From Rugamonas brunnea (GTDB lineage: Bacteria > Pseudomonadota > Gammaproteobacteria > Burkholderiales > Burkholderiaceae_D), in the NCBI RefSeq assembly GCF_014042345.1, contig NZ_JACEZT010000006.1, positions 124,001 through 188,000 of the forward strand: 64,000 nt of DNA. The letters run 5' to 3'. The notes beneath the pieces are model-generated. The model saw only the letters and a program-made list of their open reading frames with translations. It was not told the DNA's origin and ran no database searches. The position numbers and the translations under genes are program-made. Shown here piece after piece: positions 36,593 through 44,798 of this stretch (positions are counted from its first letter, which is position 1; each line of letters opens with the position of its first letter).

Positions 36593-36609
36593 TGTACTTG
36601 GATGTACTT
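36593..36609 (-). promoter_or_regulatory. Direct repeat upstream of vapBC, candidate operator
   Basis: TGTACTT at 36593-36599 and 36603-36609 is repeated one helical turn apart, 17 bases before the vapB start. VapBC complexes commonly repress their own promoter from such sites. Confidence 0.4.
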
Positions 36610-36700
36610 TAGCACGAATTTTGAGGCTTGCGCATAAGGAAAGGCCGGTATTGCTTGGGTCAAAGATGTTCTGGCTGACCCAAGCGTAGCGAACAAGCGC

Positions 36701-37894
36701 TTACTTGCTCAGGAACGCGCGAATGGCCGGTCCGGCCTGCATGATCTGGGTGATGCCGTCCAGGTGGCCGCCGTCGCCATGCAGTTCGAAGATCTCGGCC
36801 TGTTTGCCCTGGGCGCGAAGCAGGGCCATGGCTTGCCGGCTGTAGTCGGGGAACAGCAGCAGGTCGGAGTCGGCCGGGATGAACAGCACGCGGGCCTTGA
36901 TCCGTTGCAGGCCCTGTTGCAGGTCGGCCGCCTGGTACACGCTGAACAGTTGGTTCGCCTTGATGGTGTACAGCAGCGAGTTGGCGTCCGTGCGCTTGGC
37001 CGCGGCGGCGGCGCCGGCGTTGAAGGTGGCTTCAATCGCGTACAGGTTGTCCCAGCTATCGATCGGCTCATGGCCGGCCTGCGCGGGCTTGCGGCCGAAC
37101 GTGCGGTCGGCCCAGCCGTAGTGGCGCGACGACAGGCTGACCATCTTCATCGCTTCGGCCACGCCTTGCAGCGGTTCCTCCTTGCCGTAATAGTCGCCGT
37201 GGTTCCATTTCGGGTCGCTGGTCACCGCCGATGCCCACACGCTGGCCACTTCCACTGCGTAGGGATTGAAGGCCACGCCGCCCGGAATCACGGGGATGGC
37301 CCGTTCCACCAGCTCGGGATAGGAGGCGGCCCATTCCATCGTCAGCATCGAGCCGCCGGAGGCGCCGATCACCGCTTGCAGGTGCTTGACCCCGAGCGCG
37401 TCCACCAGCGCCTTGTGGACGTTGACGGAATCGCGGAAGGTCACGATGGGGAAGGTCATGCCATAGGGCTTGCCCGTATCGGGGTTGATGCTGGCCGGGC
37501 CGGTGGTGACGACGTGCGGGTCTTTCACGTTCAGGTTGACCAGGTTGTCGGCCGAGACGATGAAGTATTTGTCCGTGTCGAGCGGCTTGCCGGGGCCGAT
37601 CAGGGCGTCCCAGTAGCCGGGCGCCGGATCGGTGGCCGCATATTTACCGGCCGCGTGCGAGGTGCCGGAAAAATAGTGGGGGATGAAGATGGCGTTGCTG
37701 CCTTCGGCGTTCAGGGTGCCGTAGGTTTCGTAGCCGACCTTGACCTGCTTGATGGTCTTGCCGCCCACCGTGGTCAGGGCAGGGAGGGTGAAGGTCTTCT
37801 TTTCCACCAGCTGGTCGTAGGACCAGGCCGATCGGGCGCCGCACAGGCCGGCCACGGCCAGTGCGAATACTGCCAGGCGATTCAATGTACGCAT
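36701..37894 (-). CDS. Secreted alpha/beta hydrolase, homoserine O-acetyltransferase (MetX)-like
   Basis: 397 residues with a signal peptide (about 1-25). MetX-family features are the early IPHYFSGTSHAAG (oxyanion region), the nucleophile elbow IGASGGSM with Ser179, a late Asp in PADSDLLLFP and a His in GDGGHLDG. Cytosolic MetX acetylates homoserine, but secretion and the altered elbow (GASGGSMLTMEW rather than GGSMGGMQALEW) argue for a periplasmic hydrolase on an ester or amide. It lies 100 bases downstream of the porin gene on the same strand, so porin entry followed by periplasmic cleavage is a reasonable inference. Confidence 0.87.
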   Translation of the reverse strand: MRTLNRLAVFALAVAGLCGARSAWSYDQLVEKKTFTLPALTTVGGKTIKQVKVGYETYGTLNAEGSNAIFIPHYFSGTSHAAGKYAATDPAPGYWDALIGPGKPLDTDKYFIVSADNLVNLNVKDPHVVTTGPASINPDTGKPYGMTFPIVTFRDSVNVHKALVDALGVKHLQAVIGASGGSMLTMEWAASYPELVERAIPVIPGGVAFNPYAVEVASVWASAVTSDPKWNHGDYYGKEEPLQGVAEAMKMVSLSSRHYGWADRTFGRKPAQAGHEPIDSWDNLYAIEATFNAGAAAAAKRTDANSLLYTIKANQLFSVYQAADLQQGLQRIKARVLFIPADSDLLLFPDYSRQAMALLRAQGKQAEIFELHGDGGHLDGITQIMQAGPAIRAFLSK

Positions 37895-37925
37895 AGGATG
37901 TCCAGAAAATAGGGAGGGGAGGGCG

Positions 37926-37949
37926 GGAACGGCCGGAGCCGGCCGTTCC
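37926..37949 (-). terminator. Strong hairpin between porin and hydrolase genes
   Basis: GGAACGGCCGG/CCGGCCGTTCC is a perfect 11-bp stem with a 2-base loop and no T-tract. A second GGCGCG/CGCGCC dyad lies next to the porin stop. Together they may protect the porin mRNA 3' end or partially stop transcription. Confidence 0.45.
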
Positions 37950-37994
37950 GCATCAGGGCGTTACTGGCTTGGCGCGTTTATCGCGCGCGCCAGC

Positions 37995-39221
37995 TTAGAA
38001 CCAGTAGTTGATGTCCAGCGAGATCTGGCGGAAGCCTTCACCCGTCTTGGGCGCCGAGCCGCCCAGCGCGCTGTTGCTCAGGAACGGCGAGTAGCTGCCG
38101 TTGCTGTCGTTCTTCAACTGGGTGAAGAACACGCCGATGAAGGTGTTCTTGGCGAACGCGTAGTCGTAGCCCAGGTTGAGCTGCTTGGCGCCGCTGCTGT
38201 CCAGGTTGCTGGTGCTGCCGGCCCTGGTGTAGGTCAGGTAGGCGGCGTGCTTGTCCCACATGTAGCTGACGGGGATGGAGAACACGCCGCGCTTGGCGTC
38301 GCCCGTGGCGCCGGGGATGCCGTTGTGGACGTTGGTGTTGTCGTACACCAGGCCCACTTTCAGGTTGGTCGGGAAGGTGTAGGCGACGCCGGCGCGGTAG
38401 CCGGTCTTGTCCAGCGGGCCCAGGTAGGGCGCGGTGACGACGGCGCCTTGCACCTTGGTGTGGAACACGCTCATCGAGGCCGAGATCGGGCCTTCGTTGT
38501 AGCGCAGGCGGCCATACCAGGTGCCGCCCGACTCATAGTCCGCCGCGCAACCGGCGCAGCCGAAGTGGTTTTCGTCGCCGGACGCGTTCTTGGTGTAGGC
38601 CAGGCTGCCGTCGAAGCCTTTCACGGTGGGCGTATCCCAGCGCACCACGTTCTGCGAGCGGGTGATGCCCAGCGTGGTCAGCACGCCGCCCTTGGTGCCG
38701 ACCTGGCTCAGCATGTTGAAGGTGCTCAGGCCGTTGCCGTCCCAGATGCGGTAGGACTCGCCCGCGCCCTTGATGCCCAGGTTGGGGATGGCCATGGTGT
38801 CGGCGTAGTAGAGCGTGGATTTACCGAAGTAGACGCTGCCGAAGTCGCCGGCCAGGCCGGCCCAGGTGTCGCCGTCGGCCCAGCCAGTGCCGGCGCCCAC
38901 GTTGGTGGTGGAGCCGGGAACCAGCGGGGTGCTGGGGCGGGTGTCGGCCGTGAAGCGGCTTTCCAGGCGGAAGATGGCTTTCAGGCCGTTGCCCAGATCC
39001 GTGTTGCCGGAAATGATGACGCGCGAGGTGTTGTCGTCCACGCGCGATTCGCGTTGCACGGCGCGGGCGGTGTCGGTCACCTCGGCGCTCTTGGCGCCCA
39101 CGGCGAACAGGCCGCCCAGGTTGATGACGGTGTTGCTGCCGACGTTGAATTCCGCCGCGTTGCCCAGCAGGGGAGCGGCCAGGCAGATCGCGAGCGCCAT
39201 CGGTTTGAGTCGTTGTTGCAT
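37995..39221 (-). CDS. General porin (Gram-negative OmpC/Porin_4 family)
   Basis: 408 residues from the ATG behind AGGAAG. A signal peptide (1-26, ending GNA) leads into a beta-barrel with the family's typical strands (VINLGGLFAVG, RVIISGNTDLGNGLKAIFRLESRF, GSVYFGKST) and a C-terminal Phe (DINYWF), the usual assembly signal. A CxxC-containing loop (FGCAGCAADY) near 245 is unusual. It should form a 16-strand trimeric pore. It is divergent from the ABC importer operon across a 415-base region, suggesting joint regulation. Confidence 0.93.
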   Translation of the reverse strand: MQQRLKPMALAICLAAPLLGNAAEFNVGSNTVINLGGLFAVGAKSAEVTDTARAVQRESRVDDNTSRVIISGNTDLGNGLKAIFRLESRFTADTRPSTPLVPGSTTNVGAGTGWADGDTWAGLAGDFGSVYFGKSTLYYADTMAIPNLGIKGAGESYRIWDGNGLSTFNMLSQVGTKGGVLTTLGITRSQNVVRWDTPTVKGFDGSLAYTKNASGDENHFGCAGCAADYESGGTWYGRLRYNEGPISASMSVFHTKVQGAVVTAPYLGPLDKTGYRAGVAYTFPTNLKVGLVYDNTNVHNGIPGATGDAKRGVFSIPVSYMWDKHAAYLTYTRAGSTSNLDSSGAKQLNLGYDYAFAKNTFIGVFFTQLKNDSNGSYSPFLSNSALGGSAPKTGEGFRQISLDINYWF

Positions 39222-39472
39222 GTCTTCCTCTATTTCTTGTTGTGTTGCGGTCCAGAAAATAAGCGATGGACGCCGGGTAGACCGGGCCGGCGCCACCGTG
39301 GGTGGCTCCAGGTATGGGGCTGGTTTCCCTGTTCGACCTAAATTTCATTGGTCGATGAATAAATGCTAGCAGCGGTAAAAATTTACCGCAAGATAAATCA
39401 ATTGCCTGTGGCGCACGTAGCACAGAAGGCGTTGTAAGCCGCATGAATGCGTGACTTGCACAATAAAATCGC

Positions 39473-39501
39473 TTGCGGCCCGGTGAACGCATTGATATAG
39501 T
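39473..39501 (+). promoter_or_regulatory. Sigma-70 promoter of the ABC importer operon
   Basis: TTGCGG (39473-39478) and TATAGT (39496-39501) are separated by 17 bases, 136 bases before the first gene. Confidence 0.6.
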
Positions 39502-39524
39502 TTATTCACCGACGCATGAATAAA
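39501..39524. promoter_or_regulatory. Operator at the ABC importer promoter
   Basis: TTTATTCA (39501-39508) and TGAATAAA (39517-39524) form a perfect 8-bp inverted repeat starting at the -10 element, a position suited to a repressor. The TetR gene at 44799 is a candidate. Confidence 0.55.
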
Positions 39525-39636
39525 GCGGCGATGTGGCGAACAAAACCACACGACCGCAGGGCGTACCAGCTGTACGCAGCGCCATGCGCGGGACGGCCAC
39601 GGCCGGCGATAAGAACGACATCAACAAGGAGACACG

Positions 39637-40407
39637 ATGACCGACGTCATCCTGGAAACCCGCAAGCTGTGCAAGCAGTTCCGGGGATTTAGTGCCGTGC
39701 AGGGCGTGGATTTGCGCGTCAAGCGCGGCCATATCCATGCGCTGATCGGCCCCAACGGGGCTGGCAAGACCACCTGCTTCAACCTGCTCACCAAGTTCCT
39801 GGTCCCCAGTTCGGGCCAGATCCTGTTCAACGGCAAGGACATCACCGCCCACCAGCCCGCGCAGATCGCCCGCATGGGGGTGATCCGCTCGTTCCAGATT
39901 TCGGCGGTCTTTCCGCACCTGACCGTGCTGCAGAACGTGCGCATCGGCCTGCAACGGCAACTGGGCAGCAGCTTCAGTTTCTGGCAGAGCGAGCGCACGC
40001 TCGCCAAACTCAACGAACGGGCCATGGCCTTGCTGGCTGAAGTGGACTTGACGGCGTTTGCCGACACCATCACGGTCGATCTGCCGTACGGGCGCAAGCG
40101 GGCGCTGGAAATCGCCACCACGCTGGCCATGGAACCGGAACTGATGCTGCTCGACGAACCGACCCAGGGCATGGGCCACGAGGACGTGCACCGGGTCACG
40201 GAACTGATCAAGAAAGTGTCGGCAGGCCGCACCATCCTGATGGTCGAGCACAACATGAAAGTGGTGTCCGGCATCTGCGACAAGATCTCCGTCCTGCAGC
40301 GCGGCGCCATGCTGGCCGAGGGCAGCTATGCCGAAGTGTCGAGCAACCCGCAAGTGATGGAAGCCTACATGGGCACGGAAGCGGCAGCGCTGGAAGGAGC
40401 GCACTGA
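39637..40407 (+). CDS. livG: Branched-chain amino-acid-type ABC importer ATPase, LivG-like
   Basis: 256 residues. Walker A GPNGAGKTT (about 38-46), a Q-loop region near 87, the signature region DLPYGRKRALEIATTL and Walker B LMLLDEPTQGM are present. The C-terminal LivG extension (EVSSNPQVMEAYMGTE) is typical. It binds and hydrolyses ATP at the inner face of the importer. It is the first gene of a five-gene transporter operon; its stop overlaps the LivF start by one base. The family imports branched-chain amino acids, amides, urea or aromatic acids. Confidence 0.94.
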   Translation: MTDVILETRKLCKQFRGFSAVQGVDLRVKRGHIHALIGPNGAGKTTCFNLLTKFLVPSSGQILFNGKDITAHQPAQIARMGVIRSFQISAVFPHLTVLQNVRIGLQRQLGSSFSFWQSERTLAKLNERAMALLAEVDLTAFADTITVDLPYGRKRALEIATTLAMEPELMLLDEPTQGMGHEDVHRVTELIKKVSAGRTILMVEHNMKVVSGICDKISVLQRGAMLAEGSYAEVSSNPQVMEAYMGTEAAALEGAH

Positions 40408-41114
40408 TGACGGCCGCGCTGGAAATCACCAATCTGCAAGCCTGGTACGGCGAATCCCACATCCTGCACAACGTGAACCTGAAGGTGCAACCGGGCGAAG
40501 TGGTCACGCTGCTGGGCCGTAATGGCGCCGGCCGTACCACGACCATGCGCGCCATCATGGGCCTGACGGGGGCGCGCACGGGGTCGATCAAGGTCAACGG
40601 CGTGGAGGCGATCGGCCTGCCCACCCACAAGGTGGCGCACCTGGGCGTCGGCTACTGCCCGGAGGAGCGCGGCATTTTCTCGTCGCTGTCGACGGAAGAA
40701 AACCTGATGATGCCGCCGCAACTGGCCACGGGCGAGCAGGGCATGTCGGTGGCGGAGATCTACGCCATGTTCCCCAATCTCGAAGAACGCAAGCATAGCC
40801 AGGGCACAAGGCTGTCGGGCGGCGAGCAGCAGATGCTGGCCGTGGCCCGCATCTTGCGCACCGGCGCGCGGCTGCTGCTGCTCGATGAAATCTCGGAAGG
40901 GCTGGCCCCCGTCATCGTGCAGGGCCTGGCCCGCATGATCACCACGCTCAAGGCCAAGGGCTACACCATCGTGATGGTGGAGCAGAACTTCCGCTTCGCC
41001 GCGCCGCTGGCGGACCGCTTCTACGTGATGGAGCACGGGCAGATCGTGGAAACCTTCGCCGCCCCCGAATTGAACGCCAAGATGCCGCTGCTGACCGAGC
41101 TGCTGGGTGTGTAA
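40407..41114 (+). CDS. livF: LivF-like ABC importer ATPase with Arg in Walker A
   Basis: 235 residues. The Walker A reads GRNGAGRTTT (about 37-46) with Arg where almost all ATPases have Lys. The rest is intact: signature LSGGEQQMLAVARIL, Walker B LLLLDEISEGLAP, H-loop region MVEQNF. I recall the same GAGRTT in other LivF-like proteins, so it may be a subfamily trait rather than damage; its partner LivG has a normal site. It starts one base inside the LivG stop. Confidence 0.93.
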   Translation: MTAALEITNLQAWYGESHILHNVNLKVQPGEVVTLLGRNGAGRTTTMRAIMGLTGARTGSIKVNGVEAIGLPTHKVAHLGVGYCPEERGIFSSLSTEENLMMPPQLATGEQGMSVAEIYAMFPNLEERKHSQGTRLSGGEQQMLAVARILRTGARLLLLDEISEGLAPVIVQGLARMITTLKAKGYTIVMVEQNFRFAAPLADRFYVMEHGQIVETFAAPELNAKMPLLTELLGV

Positions 41115-41172
41115 CACCGGCCCGGCCGGCGTAACAAACAAACCAACAACAACCATACCAAACGGAGACTCT

Positions 41173-42381
41173 ATGCAGTTGAAATCAATCGCCATCGCCG
41201 CCGCCACCGTGTGCGCCATGGGCCTGTCCGGCGCCGCGCAAGCGCAGGTCTCGGGCGACACCATCAAGATCGGCTTCATTTCCGACATGTCCGGCCTGTA
41301 TTCGGACATCGACGGTCCCGGTGGCGCGGAAGCGATCAAGATGGCCATCGTCGATGCGGGCGTGGTGGTGGCCGGTAAAAAAGTCGAATTCATCTCGGCC
41401 GACCACCAGAACAAGGCCGACATCGCCGCCTCCAAGGCGCGCGAATGGTTCGACCAGCAGGGCGTGGACCTACTGATCGGCGGCACCAACTCGGGCGCCA
41501 ACCTGGCCATGGCCAAGGTGGCGGCCGAGAAGAAGAAGGTGTTCATCTCGATCGGCGCCGGCTCCGCGCGCCTGACCAACGAGGAGTGCACGCCCTACAC
41601 CGTGCATTACGCCTACGACACGGTGGCACTGGCGCGCGGCACCGGCGGCGCGCTGCTCAAGCAGGGCGGCAAGTCGTGGTACTTCCTGACGGCCGACTAC
41701 GCGTTCGGCGCCGCGCTGGAAAAGGACACGGCTGACGTGGTCAAGGCCAACGGCGGCACGGTGCTGGGCAGCGTCAAGCATCCCTTGTCGGCGGCCGATT
41801 TCTCGTCCTTCCTGTTGCAGGCCAAGGCCTCCAAGGCGCAGATCCTGGGCCTGGCCAATGCCGGCGGCGACACCATGAACGCCATCAAGGCGGCCAACGA
41901 GTTCGGCATCCTGCGCAGCATGAAGCTGGCCGGCCTGCTGGTGTCGATCAACGATGTGCACTCGCTGGGCCTGAACGTCACCCAGGGCATGTACCTGACC
42001 GACGCCTGGTACTGGGACCGCACACCGGCCTCCCGCGAGTGGGCCAAGCGCTACTTCGCCAAGATGAAGAAGGAGCCTTCCATGCTGCAGGCAGCCGACT
42101 ATTCGGCCGCCGCCACCTACTTGAAGGCCGTGCACGCGCTGGGCACGGACGATGGCGACAAGGTCATGGCCTACCTGAAGAAGACCCCGATCAACGACAT
42201 GTTCGCCACCAACGGCACCATCCGTCCGGACGGCCGCATGGTGCACGACATGTTCCTGATGGAGGTGAAAAAGCCGTCCGAGTCCAAGTATCCATGGGAC
42301 TACTACCGGATCGCCGCCACCATCCCCGGCGAGCAGGCTTATCTGACCAAGGCCGAATCGAAGTGCGCGCTGTGGAAGTAA
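41173..42381 (+). CDS. Periplasmic substrate-binding protein of the Liv-type importer
   Basis: 402 residues from the ATG behind ACGGAGAC. A Sec signal peptide (1-24, ending AQA) precedes a type I periplasmic-binding fold (IKIGFISDMSGLYSDIDGPGG, VDLLIGGTNSGANLAMAKVA, AWYWDR). The subgroup, with GGTNSG and a conserved Trp/Tyr near 300, is common beside aromatic-acid or short-chain acid catabolism genes rather than leucine uptake, so the ligand is uncertain. It is the third gene, before the permeases, and is probably the most abundant product. Confidence 0.93.
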   Translation: MQLKSIAIAAATVCAMGLSGAAQAQVSGDTIKIGFISDMSGLYSDIDGPGGAEAIKMAIVDAGVVVAGKKVEFISADHQNKADIAASKAREWFDQQGVDLLIGGTNSGANLAMAKVAAEKKKVFISIGAGSARLTNEECTPYTVHYAYDTVALARGTGGALLKQGGKSWYFLTADYAFGAALEKDTADVVKANGGTVLGSVKHPLSAADFSSFLLQAKASKAQILGLANAGGDTMNAIKAANEFGILRSMKLAGLLVSINDVHSLGLNVTQGMYLTDAWYWDRTPASREWAKRYFAKMKKEPSMLQAADYSAAATYLKAVHALGTDDGDKVMAYLKKTPINDMFATNGTIRPDGRMVHDMFLMEVKKPSESKYPWDYYRIAATIPGEQAYLTKAESKCALWK

Positions 42382-42387
42382 GCTGAC

Positions 42388-43272
42388 ATGGAAATTTTCG
42401 GTATTCCGCTTCAAGCGCTGTTGAGCCAGTTGCTGCTTGGGCTGGTCAACGGCTCGTTCTACGCCATGCTGTCACTGGGGCTGGCCGTCATTTTCGGCTT
42501 GCTGAACGTGATTAACTTCTCCCACGGCGCCCTGTACATGATGGGCGCCTTCCTGGCCTGGATGGGCATGAGCTACCTGGGCCTGAACTACTGGGTGATG
42601 CTGGTGCTGGCGCCGTTGCTGGTGGGCGCCTTCGGCATCGTCATCGAAAAGACCATGCTGCGTTGGCTGTACAAGCTCGATCATTTGTACGGCCTGCTGC
42701 TTACCTTTGGCATCACGCTGATGGTGGAGGGCGTGTTCCGCTCGTTCTACGGCGTGTCCGGCCAGACGTTCGAGGTGCCGGAACTGCTGGCCGGCGCCAC
42801 CGACCTCGGTTTCATGGTGCTGCCCAATTACCGGGCCTGGGTGGTGGCCGCGTCGCTGGCGGTCTGCCTGGGCACGTGGTTCATGATCGAGAAGACCCGG
42901 CTCGGCGCCTACCTGCGCGCCGGCACCGAGAACCCCAAACTGGTCGAAGCGTTCGGCGTCAACGTGCCGCTGATGGTCACGCTGACCTACGGCTTCGGCG
43001 TGGCGCTGGCCGGTTTCGCTGGCGTGCTGGCCGCACCCATCATCCAGGTGCAGCCGCTGATGGGCTCCAACCTGATCATCGTCGTCTTCGCCGTGGTCGT
43101 CATCGGCGGCATGGGTTCCATCATGGGCTCCATCGTCACCGGGCTGGGACTGGGCGTGATCGAGGGGCTGACCAAGGTGTTCTATCCCGAGTTCTCGTCC
43201 ACCGTCCTGTTCCTCGTGATGATCGTCGTGCTGCTGTTGCGTCCCGCCGGCTTGTTCGGCAAAGAGAAATGA
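42388..43272 (+). CDS. livH: LivH-like permease
   Basis: 294 residues with eight membrane segments. Typical LivH stretches are GLVNGSFYAMLSLGLAVIFG, VINFSHGALYMMGA and the EAA-like region ENPKLVEAFGVNV, with GMGSIMGSIVTGLGLGVIEG near the end. It starts seven bases after the binding-protein stop. Confidence 0.95.
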   Translation: MEIFGIPLQALLSQLLLGLVNGSFYAMLSLGLAVIFGLLNVINFSHGALYMMGAFLAWMGMSYLGLNYWVMLVLAPLLVGAFGIVIEKTMLRWLYKLDHLYGLLLTFGITLMVEGVFRSFYGVSGQTFEVPELLAGATDLGFMVLPNYRAWVVAASLAVCLGTWFMIEKTRLGAYLRAGTENPKLVEAFGVNVPLMVTLTYGFGVALAGFAGVLAAPIIQVQPLMGSNLIIVVFAVVVIGGMGSIMGSIVTGLGLGVIEGLTKVFYPEFSSTVLFLVMIVVLLLRPAGLFGKEK

Positions 43273-43282
43273 GAGGTTGGGC

Positions 43283-44272
43283 ATGAATAAGAATCTGGGC
43301 TACGCCATCGCGTTCGCCATCGCGCTGGCCGCGCCGCTGGCCGGCTATCCGCCGTTCCTGGCCAAGTTGCTGTGCTTCGCGCTGTTCGCCTGCGCCTTCA
43401 ACCTGCTGATCGGCTTCACGGGGCTGCTGTCGTTCGGCCACGCGGCCTTCTTTGGCGCGGCGGGCTACGTGGCCGGCAATGCGCTCAAGGTGTGGGGCTG
43501 GCCGACGGAACTGGGCCTGCTGGCCGGCGCCGGCGCGGCCGCGCTGATCGGCCTCGTGATGGGCGCACTGGCGATCCGCCGCCAGGGCATCTACTTCTCC
43601 ATGATCACGCTGGCGCTGGCGCAACTGGTGTTCTTCGGCGCGCTGCGGGCCGGCGAACTGACGGGCGGCGAGGATGGCTTGCAGGGCATCCCGCGCGGCA
43701 GGCTGCTGGGCATGTTCGACCTGGCCAACGACACCACCTTGTACTACTTCGTGCTGGCCGTGTGCGTGGCCGGTTTCGCGCTGATCGTGCGCACCGTGCA
43801 TTCGCCGTTCGGGCAGGTGCTCAAGGCGATCAAGGAAAACGAGCCGCGGGCCGTGTCGCTCGGCTACGACGTGGCGCGCTACAAACTGCTGGCGTTCGTG
43901 CTGTCGTCCGCGCTGGCGGGGCTGGCCGGCGCCACCAACGCGCTGGTGCAGGGGTTTGAAACACTGACGGACGTGCACTGGTCCATGTCTGGCCTGGTGA
44001 TCCTGATGACACTGGTGGGCGGCATGGGCACCCAGGCCGGCCCCATCCTGGGCGCCATGCTCATCATCGCGCTGGAAAACAAGCTCGGTGATGTCGGCGC
44101 TGTCCTTGCCGGCCACACCGGCATCGACTGGTTCAACAGCCTTGGCGAGGCTGTGGGCATGGTGACGGGCCTGATCTTCGTCGCCTGCGTGTTGTTGTCC
44201 CGGCGCGGCATCGTCGGCGAGCTGGCTGCTCGCTGGGGAGCGCGGCCGTCTCCATCTTCTTCCCATCACTGA
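43283..44272 (+). CDS. livM: LivM-like permease
   Basis: 329 residues from the ATG with GAGAGG upstream; a TTG six bases earlier is less likely. It has nine to ten membrane segments, with the LivM signatures LIGFTGLLSFGHAAFFGAAGYV, GIYFSMITLALAQ and IKENEPRAVSLGYDV. It forms the transmembrane pore with LivH. The C-terminal 15 residues are Ser/His-rich. Confidence 0.95.
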   Translation: MNKNLGYAIAFAIALAAPLAGYPPFLAKLLCFALFACAFNLLIGFTGLLSFGHAAFFGAAGYVAGNALKVWGWPTELGLLAGAGAAALIGLVMGALAIRRQGIYFSMITLALAQLVFFGALRAGELTGGEDGLQGIPRGRLLGMFDLANDTTLYYFVLAVCVAGFALIVRTVHSPFGQVLKAIKENEPRAVSLGYDVARYKLLAFVLSSALAGLAGATNALVQGFETLTDVHWSMSGLVILMTLVGGMGTQAGPILGAMLIIALENKLGDVGAVLAGHTGIDWFNSLGEAVGMVTGLIFVACVLLSRRGIVGELAARWGARPSPSSSHH

Positions 44273-44281
44273 AAGAGCAAT

Positions 44282-44743
44282 ATGAAAACGATTTTGAAAA
44301 ACATGCTGTTCGTTTGCTGCCTGACCGCCTTTGTTCCTGTCGCCGGCGCGGCGCAACGCGGCACCGCCGAGGAGGCGTCGGCCCTCGTCAAGCAAGCCAT
44401 CACGTTCCTGAAGAAGAATGGTGCTGAAAAGACCCTGGCTGAAGTGAGCAACCAGCAGGGCCAGTTCGTGGACCGCGACCTGTACCTGAGCGTGTACGAC
44501 CTGAACGGCAAGGTGGTGGCGCACGGCGCCAACAAGCGCATCATCGGCATCGACGCGTCGCAGGTACGCGATGCCGACAACAAGTATTTCGTCCGCGAGA
44601 TCCTGACCAAGGCGGCCAGCGCCGGCCAGGGCTGGGTGGATTACAAGTGGGTGGACCCGGTGAGCAAGAAGATCGAAGCCAAGTCTGCGTATTTCGAAAA
44701 GAGCGGCGAGCTGGTATTTGCCGCCGGCTACTACAAGCAGTAA
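44282..44743 (+). CDS. Secreted single-Cache-domain protein
   Basis: 153 residues. A signal peptide (1-23) is followed by one Cache_2-type domain: a long first helix (EEASALVKQAITFLKKNG), FVDRDLYLSVYDLNGKVVAHGAN, the DADNKYFVREI loop and the terminal GWVDYKWVDP..KSAYFE..GYY strands. Cache domains bind small carboxylates, amines or amino acids. Free-standing versions have no output domain, so it may scavenge ligand for the importer or act as a periplasmic co-sensor. It lies nine bases after LivM and is probably in the same mRNA. Confidence 0.9.
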   Translation: MKTILKNMLFVCCLTAFVPVAGAAQRGTAEEASALVKQAITFLKKNGAEKTLAEVSNQQGQFVDRDLYLSVYDLNGKVVAHGANKRIIGIDASQVRDADNKYFVREILTKAASAGQGWVDYKWVDPVSKKIEAKSAYFEKSGELVFAAGYYKQ

Positions 44744-44759
44744 AAGTCAGGGAAGGTAT

Positions 44760-44785
44760 AGGGTCTGACCCTCGGGGCAGACCCT
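44760..44785 (+). terminator. Bidirectional hairpin after the Cache gene
   Basis: AGGGTCTG (44760-44767) and CAGACCCT (44778-44785) form a perfect 8-bp stem with a 10-base loop, followed by GGTTT. It lies between convergent genes. Confidence 0.55.
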
Positions 44786-44798
44786 GGTTTAGCGCACA

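Larger units (their letters stand above)
39222..39636. other. Divergent regulatory region between porin and ABC importer
   Basis: No gene lies here. The centre is A+T-rich. It contains a perfect palindrome GCGGTAAA-AA-TTTACCGC (39372-39389), the element ATGAATAAA at 39355-39363 and again at 39516-39524, and a sigma-70 promoter overlapped by an inverted repeat. The repeated element on both the porin side and the importer side suggests one regulator for both units. Confidence 0.65.

Noticed and set aside
39372..39389. GCGGTAAA/TTTACCGC palindrome as a rho-independent terminator
   Set aside because: It is short, lies within a divergent promoter region and no gene ends nearby; an operator is more likely.
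40518..40547. Walker A Arg of LivF as proof of an inactive transporter
   Set aside because: All other ATPase motifs are intact, LivG is normal and the same substitution is remembered from other LivF-like proteins.
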